Shown in pieces: positions 54,042-62,161 of a DNA stretch of 64,000 nucleotides. How positions within the stretch are numbered: position 1 is the first letter of the stretch; every line of letters begins with the position of its first letter. Where the stretch lies: NCBI RefSeq assembly GCF_016918545.1, contig NZ_JAFFQC010000007.1:81825-145824 (forward strand), read 5' to 3'. A program made the translations under genes and the position numbers. This DNA comes from Desulfobulbus alkaliphilus. GTDB taxonomy: Bacteria; Desulfobacterota; Desulfobulbia; Desulfobulbales; Desulfobulbaceae. The notes below the pieces were generated by a model that had not been told where the DNA came from, searched no databases, and was given only the letters and a program-made list of their open reading frames with translations.

Positions 54042-56072
54042 TTGAATGTGGACAAAAAACAGAGAGCGGTTGAAAAGGCTGCCAGAAACGCTGAAAAATG
54101 TATCTTGCAGTACTTGAATGCTTACCTCACGAACCGGGATTTAAATTCCGTTGCCGCCATGCTGCATCCAAAAATGAACGGTGTCGGTACCGGTGCAGAT
54201 GAGATTGCCGTTGATCTGCCTGCAGCGATGTCCTTATACGAGCGAGATCTAAAAAATATTACGGAGCCTATAGAATTTGTTGTACGCCAAAAAATTTTCA
54301 ACCCTGTTTCGGAAGAGGTTGTTGTAGCCTTACTGGTATTCGATTGGCATCTCAAAACTGGTTTGCACCAAGTGAGCATGCGGGGGTTGCGTTTGTCGTG
54401 CGTCCTCACAGGATGCAATGGCAGCCCTTCGATATTTCATATGCATTTATCCACCGCGAGTGCAATGCATGATGAGGGCGAATCCTATCCCATGAAGGAA
54501 ATTCGTCTGCTGACTGACCGGCTGCATCAGGAAATCGCGGAAAAAACCAGAGCACTTGAAAAATTCCGCCACTTGTTTGAAGGGGCGGAAAATGGAATAC
54601 TGGTCGCCCGAGGGGATACCATAGAATTCGCAAACCCGGCACTGAAGCATATCCTGGGCCATGACGCTGAAAAAATCACTTCAGAACCCTTTATTACATT
54701 CATCCACCCTGATGACCGGGCAACGGTCCTCGACCGGCATATCCGGCGGATGCGAGGGGAGGACCTGGAAAAATCCTACGATTTCAGAGTGGTCGCATCT
54801 GACGGATCTGTCAGGTGGATAAACCTCAGTGCCCAGATTATCAACTGGGATGGTGACCTGGCCAACCTGAGCTTTGTCAACGATATCACCGAACGTAAAA
54901 CGGCGGAAAAAGAACACGAAAAACTGCAGGAACAGCTTTTTCAAGCCCAGAAGATGGAAACAGTCGGCCGGTTGGCCGGAGGGGTGGCGCACGATTTCAA
55001 CAATATGCTGGGCGTGATCCTTGGATATTCAGAAATGGCTCTAAGCCAAATGGCAGCCGACCATCCCTTGCATGGGGCCTTGCACGGAATCAATCAGGCT
55101 GCTCAGCGCTCCGCCGACCTGACCCGCCAACTTCTGGCGTTTGCCCGCAAACAGACAATTACGCCCAGGATTATCGACCTGAACGAAACCGTTGAAGGAA
55201 TGCTCAAGATGCTGCGCCGGCTCATCGGCGAAGACATCGACCTGATCTGGCTGCCTGGCCGGAACCTTTGTCCGGTCAAGATGGATCCCGCCCAGATCGA
55301 CTTGATTCTGGCCAACCTGTGCGTCAACGCTCGGGATGCCATCAAGGGCCATGGTAAAGTCACGATTGAGACAGGCCTGACTTCGTTCGATGATGCCTGG
55401 GGCGCTGTTCACACCGGGGTGGTGCCGGGCGAGTACGTGCTGCTGGCGGTCAGTGACAACGGCTGCGGCATGGACCAGGAGACCATCAACCATATGTTCG
55501 AACCCTTCTTCACCACCAAGGAGCAGGGCCAGGGTACCGGTCTCGGGCTCGCCTCCGTGTACGGCGCCGTCACCCAGAATAACGGCTTTATCGACGTGGA
55601 AAGTGAACCGGGCCAGGGGGCAACCTTCAAAATCTACCTGCCGCAATATGTCATCAGAACCGAACCCCTGCCTGTACAGGATCAGGTTGGGGCGACGATG
55701 CGCGGCCACGAAACCATATTACTGGTAGAAGACGAACCGGTAATCTTGAAAATGCTCAGGACCATGCTCGAACACCAAGGATACACAGTACTGACGGCGG
55801 GTTCCCCGGAGGAAGCCATCCGCTTGGCCGAGGAACACTCAAGCCGCATCGATTTGCTCATGACAGATGTAGTCATGCCCGGGATGAATGGCCTCGACCT
55901 GGCCAGGAATCTGCTTTCTCGCTACCCCGGTATCAAAACCCTGTTCATGTCCGGTTATACCGACGACGTCATCGCCCACCACGGAGTGCTGGACGAAGGC
56001 GTGCATTTCATCCAAAAACCCTTTTCGATGAGAGTCCTGGGGGAAAAACTACGCGAGGCCTTGGAAGGTTGA
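54042..56072 (+). CDS. Hybrid histidine kinase: SnoaL-like, PAS, HisKA, HATPase, receiver
   Basis: 676 aa from TTG 54042 (AGGAA about 10 nt upstream; GTG 54048 is an alternative). Residues ~10-145 look like a SnoaL/NTF2-type domain (ILQYLNAYLTNRDLNSVAAMLHP, QVSMRGLRLSCVLTG). A PAS domain follows (about 175-285, with FEGAENGILVARGDTIEFAN). Next come HisKA with phosphoacceptor GGVAHDFNNMLG, HATPase boxes (NLCVNARDAI, DNGCGMDQ, GTGLGLASVYG), and a C-terminal receiver with intact acidic pair (LVEDEP), phospho-Asp (LLMTDVVMPGMNG) and Lys (QKPF). No membrane segments, so cytosolic. The signal is unknown. Confidence 0.92.
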   Translation: MNVDKKQRAVEKAARNAEKCILQYLNAYLTNRDLNSVAAMLHPKMNGVGTGADEIAVDLPAAMSLYERDLKNITEPIEFVVRQKIFNPVSEEVVVALLVFDWHLKTGLHQVSMRGLRLSCVLTGCNGSPSIFHMHLSTASAMHDEGESYPMKEIRLLTDRLHQEIAEKTRALEKFRHLFEGAENGILVARGDTIEFANPALKHILGHDAEKITSEPFITFIHPDDRATVLDRHIRRMRGEDLEKSYDFRVVASDGSVRWINLSAQIINWDGDLANLSFVNDITERKTAEKEHEKLQEQLFQAQKMETVGRLAGGVAHDFNNMLGVILGYSEMALSQMAADHPLHGALHGINQAAQRSADLTRQLLAFARKQTITPRIIDLNETVEGMLKMLRRLIGEDIDLIWLPGRNLCPVKMDPAQIDLILANLCVNARDAIKGHGKVTIETGLTSFDDAWGAVHTGVVPGEYVLLAVSDNGCGMDQETINHMFEPFFTTKEQGQGTGLGLASVYGAVTQNNGFIDVESEPGQGATFKIYLPQYVIRTEPLPVQDQVGATMRGHETILLVEDEPVILKMLRTMLEHQGYTVLTAGSPEEAIRLAEEHSSRIDLLMTDVVMPGMNGLDLARNLLSRYPGIKTLFMSGYTDDVIAHHGVLDEGVHFIQKPFSMRVLGEKLREALEG

Positions 56073-56078
56073 TATATT

Positions 56079-56294
56079 CCTGAATCTGTGAACGTTTGTC
56101 GGTGCGCCAGCTTCATTGTCCGTGGCCCTTCGATTAAAGTACACCTCATCGGACGGGTACGGGCAATGAAGCTGGCGTGCGGACGGACGCCCCGAAGGCG
56201 GCGGATGAAAGTTATTTTCAAGGATTCAGCTGCAATTATGACCTGATTTCAAAAAATAAAACTCAAACAAGAGTCCAGCCGTCACGGATTCAGG
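56079..56294 (+). repeat. MITE-like element, full-length 216-bp copy
   Basis: Starts CCTGAATCTGTGAACG and ends GTCACGGATTCAGG. The palindrome is best preserved here: CGCCAGCTTCATTG (56105-56118) pairs perfectly with CAATGAAGCTGGCG (56164-56177). Left flank ATATT, right flank AAAAC, so no target duplication is visible at this site. It begins 7 bp after the hybrid-kinase stop. Confidence 0.92.
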
Positions 56295-56337
56295 AAAACG
56301 TATCCCCGCAAGAAGGACCGGGAAGGAGACAAACAGC

Positions 56338-57390
56338 ATGATCCACACTTCAGGTGCCCAGGAGCAGGCCAACGCCGCCATGACGGTCCCGGAACTCCTC
56401 AAGGTAGCCAGCGGCTGCTGGAAACCATGTACTCTGCACGCCGGAGTCAAACTGGATGTTTTCAGTCACCTGGCCCAAAGACCCATGACGGCTGCGGACC
56501 TGGCCCGTCTGCTTGAGGTTGACGCTCGCGGCCTCGACATGCTGCTCCATGCTTTGGCCGCGATGGATCTGCTGCGCAAGGAAGAGGACCGGTTCAGCGC
56601 CACCAAATTCAGCGCCGAGCATCTCGCCCGACAGTCGCCTCATTATCTTGGCCACATCATCATGCATCATCATTTTCTGGTGGACGGTTGGAGCCGGCTC
56701 GACGAAGCAGTTCAGCACGGGAAACCGGTGCGCAAACGCTCGTCCCACGATGTCGACAGCCTTGAACGGGAAAGCTTTCTTATGGGCATGTTCAACCTGG
56801 CCAACCGGATTGCCCCGCAGGTGGCAGCGGCCATCAACCTGGGTGGCCGGCGCCGCTTGCTCGACCTGGCCGGCGGCCCCGGCACCTACGCCATCCATTT
56901 TTGCCAACAGAACCCGGAACTGACCGCGGTCGTCTTCGACCTACCAACCACTCGTCCCTTTGCCGAACAAACGGTGGCCCGGTTTAATCTGACCGATCGA
57001 ATCGACTTTGTCGCCGGGGACCTCGTCGTCGATCCCATCGGTTCGGGCTTTGACGTGGTCTGGCTTTCCCACCTGCTCCACAGCGAAGGCCCTGAAACCT
57101 GCGCCACCATTGTCGCCAAGGCGGTCGAAGCACTCACCGAGGACGGCCTGCTGCTGGTGCAGGAGTTCATCCTCGACGACAGCCGCACCACACCAATCCA
57201 CCCTGCGCTTTTCTCCCTGAACATGCTGATCGGCACACCTGAAGGCCAGGCCTATACGCAGGGGGAACTGTCTTCCATGATCCACCAGGCTGGATTCGAC
57301 CAGGTTCGGCGGCTGCCTCTTGAACTTCCCAACGGAGCGGGCATCCTGGCGGCTGTTCGGTCGACCGCATCACCGGCCCGGCAACCATGA
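56338..57390 (+). CDS. SAM-dependent methyltransferase of the O-methyltransferase (winged-helix plus Rossmann) type
   Basis: 350 aa from ATG 56338, with AAGGAG 11 nt upstream. Residues ~15-110 form the winged-helix dimerisation domain (LLKVASGCWKPCTLHAGVKL, MTAADLARLLEVDARGLDM). The SAM-binding Rossmann domain follows with motif I RLLDLAGGPGTYAIHFC, AVVFDLPTTRPFAE and IDFVAGDLVVDPIG. The usual catalytic His/Glu of plant-type O-methyltransferases is not certain. The acceptor substrate is unknown. Single gene directly after a repeat copy. Confidence 0.88.
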   Translation: MIHTSGAQEQANAAMTVPELLKVASGCWKPCTLHAGVKLDVFSHLAQRPMTAADLARLLEVDARGLDMLLHALAAMDLLRKEEDRFSATKFSAEHLARQSPHYLGHIIMHHHFLVDGWSRLDEAVQHGKPVRKRSSHDVDSLERESFLMGMFNLANRIAPQVAAAINLGGRRRLLDLAGGPGTYAIHFCQQNPELTAVVFDLPTTRPFAEQTVARFNLTDRIDFVAGDLVVDPIGSGFDVVWLSHLLHSEGPETCATIVAKAVEALTEDGLLLVQEFILDDSRTTPIHPALFSLNMLIGTPEGQAYTQGELSSMIHQAGFDQVRRLPLELPNGAGILAAVRSTASPARQP

Positions 57391-57575
57391 ACAACTATTT
57401 TGAACAAAGTAATCCTCGGAATCATAACTCGATTCCTTTCGCTCAACAGCCTGCATTATGCTATATCAAGAACCGGCGCGGCAGGAAATGACTGAGCCAA
57501 TGGAGTTCGAAACTGAGCGCCTTCGGGTTTCTCTTAAGCCGCCGGCATGAAGAACCATGTCCGCCAGTTACTGTT

Positions 57576-57616
57576 CATGCAAAATGATTGCATTTTCATG
57601 CACTGAAACGTATTAT
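57576..57616 (+). promoter_or_regulatory. Toxin-antitoxin promoter with palindromic operator
   Basis: TTGCAT (57588-57593) and TATTAT (57611-57616) are separated by exactly 17 bp. The -35 is embedded in a near-palindrome CATGCAAAATG-ATTG-CATTTTCATG (57576-57600), a likely operator for autoregulation by the ribbon-helix-helix antitoxin. Confidence 0.65.
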
Positions 57617-57650
57617 ATTGTCATCAGCTAAAAATTTCCTGAGGAACGCC

Positions 57651-57920
57651 ATGGCCACATTACAAGTCAGATCTATTGATGACCAGTTATACGAAGCGTT
57701 GGGAAAGCTAGCGGAACGGGACCACCGGTCCATCAGCCAAGAGGTTGTTGCCATTTTGAAGGAGCATCTTTCTCAACCAGTTCGGCATACCGCCACCACC
57801 GCAACTGAAGAATTTCTCAGCCTATGCGGCACGTGGCAAGAAGACCGATCAGCAAAAGAGATCGCAGATGAAATACGCGCGCACCGGCAGTCGGCAACCA
57901 GGTTCAAGAACACACTGTAA
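57651..57920 (+). CDS. FitA-like ribbon-helix-helix antitoxin
   Basis: 89 aa from ATG 57651, preceded by GAGGAACGCC. The N-terminal ~45 aa (ATLQVRSIDDQLYEALGKLA, then RSISQEVVAILKEHL) match the FitA/CopG-type DNA-binding antitoxins. The C-terminal part (EEFLSLCGTWQEDRSAKEIA, ending DEIRAHRQ) would wrap the PIN toxin. Its TAA overlaps the toxin ATG as TAATG. Confidence 0.88.
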   Translation: MATLQVRSIDDQLYEALGKLAERDHRSISQEVVAILKEHLSQPVRHTATTATEEFLSLCGTWQEDRSAKEIADEIRAHRQSATRFKNTL

Positions 57921-58330
57921 TGTATTTGCTCGATACCGATACGCTCATCTATTCGTTGAAAGGTGATCCTGTAACAGTTGCCAATTTTCGTAAGTTTGCG
58001 GGCTCCCCTAAGGCGATTTCCGTTATCACCTATGGGGAACTGGTCTTTGGTGCTCATCGCTCGCACAGGGTTACCGAAAATCTTGCCAAGGTATATCGGC
58101 TCAAGGAAATTTTTCCCCTGGTTGATGTGTCGCCGGCAATTATGGATATTTTCGGTGTCCTCAAGGTGCAACTCTATAATGAAGGCACACCAGTTGACGA
58201 TTTTGATCTCATAATCGGGGCCGCAGCACTGACCACCGGCTATTGCGTGGTTACCAACAATGAACGCCACTACTCGAAAATTCCGGGATTAAAAGTCGTC
58301 AATTGGACCAAGGAAGACCCTACGATGTAG
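57920..58330 (+). CDS. PIN-domain toxin (VapC/FitB type)
   Basis: 136 aa, coupled to the antitoxin through TAATG. PIN-fold acidic residues are present: LLDTDTLIYSLKG near the start, ISVITYGELVFGA in the middle, VDDFDLIIGAAAL and a final acidic-containing TNNERHYSKIPGLKVVNW. Toxins of this type cleave RNA, often initiator or other tRNAs, until bound by the antitoxin. Length and motifs look intact. Confidence 0.92.
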   Translation: MYLLDTDTLIYSLKGDPVTVANFRKFAGSPKAISVITYGELVFGAHRSHRVTENLAKVYRLKEIFPLVDVSPAIMDIFGVLKVQLYNEGTPVDDFDLIIGAAALTTGYCVVTNNERHYSKIPGLKVVNWTKEDPTM

Positions 58331-58336
58331 AGTATC

Positions 58337-58384
58337 CAAGGAACTGGGGTCACAAGGAACTGGGGTCACAAGGAACTGGGGTCA
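58337..58384 (+). repeat. Three tandem 16-bp repeats ending in GGGGTCA
   Basis: CAAGGAACTGGGGTCA is repeated three times without interruption (58337, 58353, 58369). It directly abuts the left inverted repeat of the RAYT gene and looks like REP units accumulated upstream of it. Confidence 0.9.
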
Positions 58385-59291
58385 GATCTTGATTCTTGAA
58401 TTATTTCGGAGTATCCTTACCTCATGGCTCGACCACTCCGCATAGAATTTCCGGGAGCCATCTACCATGTGACATCCCGGGGCAACGCACAGGCTGCCAT
58501 TGTTCTGGACGACATCGACAGGAGCGCCTTTCTCTCCGTCCTCGGACTGACAATGCGCCGGTTCAACGTTATTTGCCACGCGTATTGCCTGATGACCAAC
58601 CACTTCCATCTCCTGCTTGAAACTCCGGATGCCAATCTGTCCAAGGCCATGCGCCAGTTCAACAGCGTCTACACGCAGGCATTCAACCGGCGGCATGGCC
58701 GGGTTGGTCACGTGCTGCAGGGACGGTTCAAATCCATTGTCGTTGACCGGGACGCCTATCTTCTCGAACTATGCCGGTACATAGTCCTGAACCCGGTCAG
58801 GGCCGGAATGGTCAAGGAGCCTGGCAAGTACCCGTGGTCCAGTTACCAGGCCACGGCGGGGCTTCGGAAGAAACCGGATTTTCTGGCTGTGGACTGGATT
58901 CTTGAACAGTTTGGTGCTGATCGCGTCCAGGCCCGGAAAAAATACCGTCTCTTTGTCAAGGCGGGGCTTGATTCAGAATCGCCCTGGAATGACATCAAAG
59001 GACAGTGCCTGCTCGGAGACGACCCGTTTCTGGAAAAACTTTCTCCCCTGCTCAAGGACAAAAGCGCGTTGACGGAAATTCCTCGTGTGCAGCGTTTTGC
59101 CGACCGTCCAGCCTTGGAGACGATCTTACAGGGCACGGAAGACCGTGCGCAGCGTGACGCAGCCATCCTCAAGGCCTGCCATGAGTATGGCTATACCCAG
59201 GCACAGGTTGCTACTGCGACAGGATTGCACTATTCAACGGTGAGTAAAATCATCGGGAAAAAGCATAATTCAAGATTCAAGATCTGACCCC
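58378..59291 (+). mobile_element. RAYT element bounded by 27-bp inverted repeats
   Basis: The left end 58378-58404 (GGGGTCAGATCTTGATTC...) and right end 59265-59291 (...GATCTGACCCC) are inverted repeats matching at 26 of 27 positions, both carrying the GGGGTCA core. They enclose the Y1 transposase gene completely; its stop codon lies in the right repeat. No target duplication is seen, as expected for Y1/HUH transposases. Confidence 0.8.
58424..59287 (+). CDS. REP-associated tyrosine transposase (Y1/HUH, RAYT-type)
   Basis: 287 aa. The Y1 transposase core is clear: MARPLRIEFPGAIYHVTSRGN at the start, the HUH motif MTNHFHLLLETP, the helix with candidate catalytic Tyr in YIVLNPVRAGMV and the WSSY signature. 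A C-terminal helix-turn-helix (YTQAQVATATGLHYSTVSKI) is added. RAYT proteins nick single-stranded DNA at REP-type hairpins and are usually domesticated or single-copy. The surrounding GGGGTCA repeats are its likely substrates. The gene lies between the toxin-antitoxin pair and a TfoX C-domain gene. Confidence 0.92.
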   Translation: MARPLRIEFPGAIYHVTSRGNAQAAIVLDDIDRSAFLSVLGLTMRRFNVICHAYCLMTNHFHLLLETPDANLSKAMRQFNSVYTQAFNRRHGRVGHVLQGRFKSIVVDRDAYLLELCRYIVLNPVRAGMVKEPGKYPWSSYQATAGLRKKPDFLAVDWILEQFGADRVQARKKYRLFVKAGLDSESPWNDIKGQCLLGDDPFLEKLSPLLKDKSALTEIPRVQRFADRPALETILQGTEDRAQRDAAILKACHEYGYTQAQVATATGLHYSTVSKIIGKKHNSRFKI

Positions 59292-59301
59292 ATAGAACAC
59301 T

Positions 59302-59565
59302 ATGTCTCGGAATAGGAAAATCACCGACCTCAGGAATATCGGCAAGAAGATTGCAGGACGACTGAACGAAGTAGGAATTTTTTCTGAGAGCGATTTAAGG
59401 AGAGTTGGTGCGGTTAATGCATACAGTAGGATCAAGGAGAAGCATCCGAATAAGACCTTACCGGTTTGCTACTACCTGCATTCATTTGAAGGCGCTTTAA
59501 CTGAAAAGCATTGGAATGAAATCAGTGAGCAAAGAAAACAGCAACTGAAAGCACAAATCGGCTAA
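59302..59565 (+). CDS. TfoX C-terminal-domain protein
   Basis: 87 aa matching the TfoX/Sxy C-terminal domain (ITDLRNIGKKIAGRLNEVGI, ESDLRRVGAVNAYSRIKE, LHSFEGALTEKHWNEI), a helix-hairpin-helix-like module. The usual N-terminal TfoX domain is absent, as in many stand-alone members. An in-frame TAG lies just upstream and no ribosome-binding site is seen, since the RAYT right end sits 10 bp before the ATG. The gene may have lost its own leader to that insertion. Confidence 0.85.
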   Translation: MSRNRKITDLRNIGKKIAGRLNEVGIFSESDLRRVGAVNAYSRIKEKHPNKTLPVCYYLHSFEGALTEKHWNEISEQRKQQLKAQIG

Positions 59566-59576
59566 CAAGGCACTGC

Positions 59577-59632
59577 ACCGAACGGTCACAGACAATACAG
59601 CTGAGGCACGGACGAACACGCACGGATCCAGG
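59577..59632 (-). repeat. MITE-like element, 5'-end fragment in reverse orientation
   Basis: On the minus strand it begins CCTGGATCCGTGCGTGTTCG at 59632 and runs to GACCGTTCGG near 59577, about the first 55 bp of the family. The remainder is lost. It sits between the TfoX C-domain gene and the FISUMP lipoprotein. Confidence 0.75.
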
Positions 59633-59664
59633 ATTGTTACACAAGGAATGAAGGAGGGTAAAAA

Positions 59665-60348
59665 ATGAAAAGTGCAAGATCCTTTTTGATTGCAGCGGTA
59701 ATGACTGCAATGATGATGACAAGCTGTGGCGGCTCCGACAGTGGAGACGCAGAGCAAACAGCTTCATCCGAAGAAGTCGAAATCGGCAGCCAAGTTTGGA
59801 TGGCGTCAAATCTGAACGTTGACAAGTTCCGTAATGGTGATCCTATACCACACGCTCAAACCGATGAAGAATGGGAAAGAGCCGGAGAAGAAGGAAAACC
59901 TGCCTGGTGTTATTACAATAATGACCCTGCCAATGGCAAGAAGTACGGCAAGTTGTACAACTGGTATGCTGTGATGGATCCGAGGGGATTGGCTCCGGAA
60001 GGATGGCAAATCCCCTCAGATGAAGATTGGAACGAACTGGTCAGCTATCTCGGCGGGCGACAAGTCGCCGGAAAGAAGCTGAAAAGCAAGAGCGGTTGGG
60101 ACAGGAACGGTAACGGCACCAACGAAAGCGGTTTTTCAGGTTTACCCGGTGGCGCCCGGATAGCTACCGGCAATTTCTCCCACATTGGTGAAGGCTCTTA
60201 CTGGTGGAGTTCTACCGATGACGGCTCACAATCTTTTATCCGGACACGTATACTGGAGCATGGGAATGACCGAGTCTTGAGGGGCGCCACCCATATGGCC
60301 TCAGGGTTTTCCGTGCGTTGCCTCAGGAATCCTGAGGTCAGCCCTTGA
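59665..60348 (+). CDS. FISUMP-domain lipoprotein
   Basis: 227 aa from ATG 59665 (GGAGG upstream). Signal peptide with lipobox MTSC, so probably outer-membrane-anchored. The mature part is one Fibrobacter succinogenes major paralogous domain: IGSQVWMASNLNVDKFRNGD, YGKLYNWYAVMD, LAPEGWQIPSDEDWNELVSY, GFSGLPGGAR, YWWSSTDDGS and a late GFSVRCLR. This domain is abundant in Fibrobacteres and Bacteroidetes and less so elsewhere; its function is unknown. Confidence 0.9.
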   Translation: MKSARSFLIAAVMTAMMMTSCGGSDSGDAEQTASSEEVEIGSQVWMASNLNVDKFRNGDPIPHAQTDEEWERAGEEGKPAWCYYNNDPANGKKYGKLYNWYAVMDPRGLAPEGWQIPSDEDWNELVSYLGGRQVAGKKLKSKSGWDRNGNGTNESGFSGLPGGARIATGNFSHIGEGSYWWSSTDDGSQSFIRTRILEHGNDRVLRGATHMASGFSVRCLRNPEVSP

Positions 60349-60401
60349 CCGCAGCGGGTGGAGTGAGCAGATAACGAGGAAGAATGCTGGAGAGCCGAGC
60401 A

Positions 60402-60599
60402 TAAGGGGTCAGCATAAGGGGTCAAGTCTTTCTTTGGCTCTTACTGTGAATATGTCACAGGTGTAAATTATGTCGATCTGTTGCAGCTACCTCCCAATCG
60501 CATGGTATCGCAGCGTAATCGGAGAGAGGAGATACAAAAGCCAAAAAGAGACTTGACCCCTTTCCGCTGACCCCTTTCCGCAAATGACCCCTTTCCGCC
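60402..60599. repeat. GGGGTCA inverted repeat, REPIN-like
   Basis: Left arm GGGGTCAAGTCTTTCTTTGG (60418 on) pairs with the right arm CCAAAAAGAGACTTGACCCC (60541-60560) around ~110 bp. Extra GGGGTCA copies lie outside: one more on the left (AAGGGGTCAGCAT) and two more TGACCCCTTTCCG units on the right. Same core as the RAYT ends, different flanking sequence, so it is probably mobilised by a related RAYT. It fills the spacer between convergent genes. Confidence 0.75.
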
Positions 60600-60642
60600 C
60601 CCCTTCGTCCCTCCATCCAGACCTTGGCATAGCAGACCCAAC

Positions 60643-62136
60643 TTACCGCTGCAACTGACTTTCCCGTTTTTCGGAGGCCAGGGCCTTCCAGATATTGTAG
60701 CACATCAACAACAAAATGAAATTGAATGGCAAGGCAGCGGTGATGGCCATCCGTTGCAGGGCCGCCAATCCACCGGAGACAAGCAGAATGGAGGCCACGG
60801 AGGACTGGATGACTCCCCAGGTGATTTTTTTGGCCAATGTGGGGTTAGGCGACCCTTTACTGGTCATGATGCCCAGAACAAAGGTGGCGGAGTCCGCCGA
60901 GGTCACAAAAAAGACGATCAGTAGCACAATGGCGGCGTTGGCCAAAATCATCGAACCTGGAAAGTGATCGAAGACCAGAAACAGACCGGTGGAGACGTCG
61001 TTTTGGACCGCCATGCCGATGCTCGTCCCTTTTTCCAGCTCCAGGAACAACGAAGCCCCCCCAAACACGCTGAACCAGACAAAAGTTAACAGAGTCGGCA
61101 CCAGGAGCGCTCCCCAGATGAACTCGCGGATGGTTCGTCCACGGGAAATCCTGGCCACAAATATGCCCACAAACGGCGACCAGGCGATCCACCAGGCCCA
61201 GTAGAACAAGGTCCAGCTTTTGTACCACTCCTGCCCCAGAAACGGATTCACGGCCAGGCTCATTTCCAGCATACTGCCCATGTATCCACCTATGGTGTTG
61301 GTAAACACGTTGAGAATATATGAGGTTGGTCCGGCAACCAGCATGAACAGGAGCAGGATGAAGGCGAGAAAGATATTGGTCTTGCTCAGGGTCTGGATGC
61401 CTTTATCCAGGCCAACGACGGCGGAGACCATGAACAGCAAGGTGGTGACCAGGATAATCAGCAGCGTGAATGTGCTGGAGGAAGGCAGACCGTACAGGTG
61501 TTCAAGGCCGCTGTTGATCTGAATCGCACCGAGTCCCAGTGAGGTGGCGATTCCAAAGATGGTGGCAAAAACGGCCATGATGTCGATAAAATGGCCGATG
61601 GGTCCGTAAATCCGGTTGCCAAGCATGGGGTAGAAGCAGGAACTGATCAGGGGCGGCATGCCGCGACGAAAGGAAAAATAAGCGATACCCAGACTCATCA
61701 CGATATAGATCGCCCAAGGATGAAGACCCCAGTGAAAAAAACTGTAGCGCATGGCAAAGGTGGCCGCTTGTCCGGTTTCCGGTTGGACAAATTCCGGCGG
61801 GTCCATGAAGTGACTGAGAGGTTCGGCCACGCCCCAGAAAATCAGGCCGATGCCCATCCCAGCGGCGAAAAGCATGCTAAACCAGCCGAAGTAGGTATAC
61901 TCCGGTTTTTCATGATCGCGACCCAGCTTGATCGTGCCATACCTGCTCAATGCCAGAACCACACAGAATATGAGGAAAAAAAAGCCTGAAAGCATGTAAG
62001 CCCAGCCGAAATGGGCTATGATCGCACCGTGCAGGAAAGTGGATACTCGATCCAGTAATGCCGGGTCGACCACCCCGGCAAGGACGAACACGACGACGAT
62101 GACCAGTGATATCAAAAAGACCTTGTTGTCAAACAT
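60643..62136 (-). CDS. BCCT family betaine/carnitine/choline transporter
   Basis: 497 aa with about 12 membrane helices. BCCT signatures: MLFAAGMGIGLIFWGVAEPL (including the GIGLxFWG-type motif), FFHWGLHPWAIY and the aromatic-rich TLFYWAWWIAWSPFVGIFVARISRGRT. It takes up quaternary amines such as glycine betaine with Na+ or H+, usually for osmoprotection or as a methyl source. It is followed upstream on the same strand by a UspA-type gene whose 3' end lies 26 bp before its start, suggesting an operon. Confidence 0.93.
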   Translation of the reverse strand: MFDNKVFLISLVIVVVFVLAGVVDPALLDRVSTFLHGAIIAHFGWAYMLSGFFFLIFCVVLALSRYGTIKLGRDHEKPEYTYFGWFSMLFAAGMGIGLIFWGVAEPLSHFMDPPEFVQPETGQAATFAMRYSFFHWGLHPWAIYIVMSLGIAYFSFRRGMPPLISSCFYPMLGNRIYGPIGHFIDIMAVFATIFGIATSLGLGAIQINSGLEHLYGLPSSSTFTLLIILVTTLLFMVSAVVGLDKGIQTLSKTNIFLAFILLLFMLVAGPTSYILNVFTNTIGGYMGSMLEMSLAVNPFLGQEWYKSWTLFYWAWWIAWSPFVGIFVARISRGRTIREFIWGALLVPTLLTFVWFSVFGGASLFLELEKGTSIGMAVQNDVSTGLFLVFDHFPGSMILANAAIVLLIVFFVTSADSATFVLGIMTSKGSPNPTLAKKITWGVIQSSVASILLVSGGLAALQRMAITAALPFNFILLLMCYNIWKALASEKRESQLQR

Positions 62137-62161
62137 GGAAAATTCCCGAATAGAGTACTAT

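Noticed and set aside
58424..59287. RAYT transposase as the mover of the CCTGRATCCGTGA elements
   Set aside because: Y1/HUH enzymes do not make target duplications, and the RAYT ends carry GGGGTCA, unrelated to the MITE termini.
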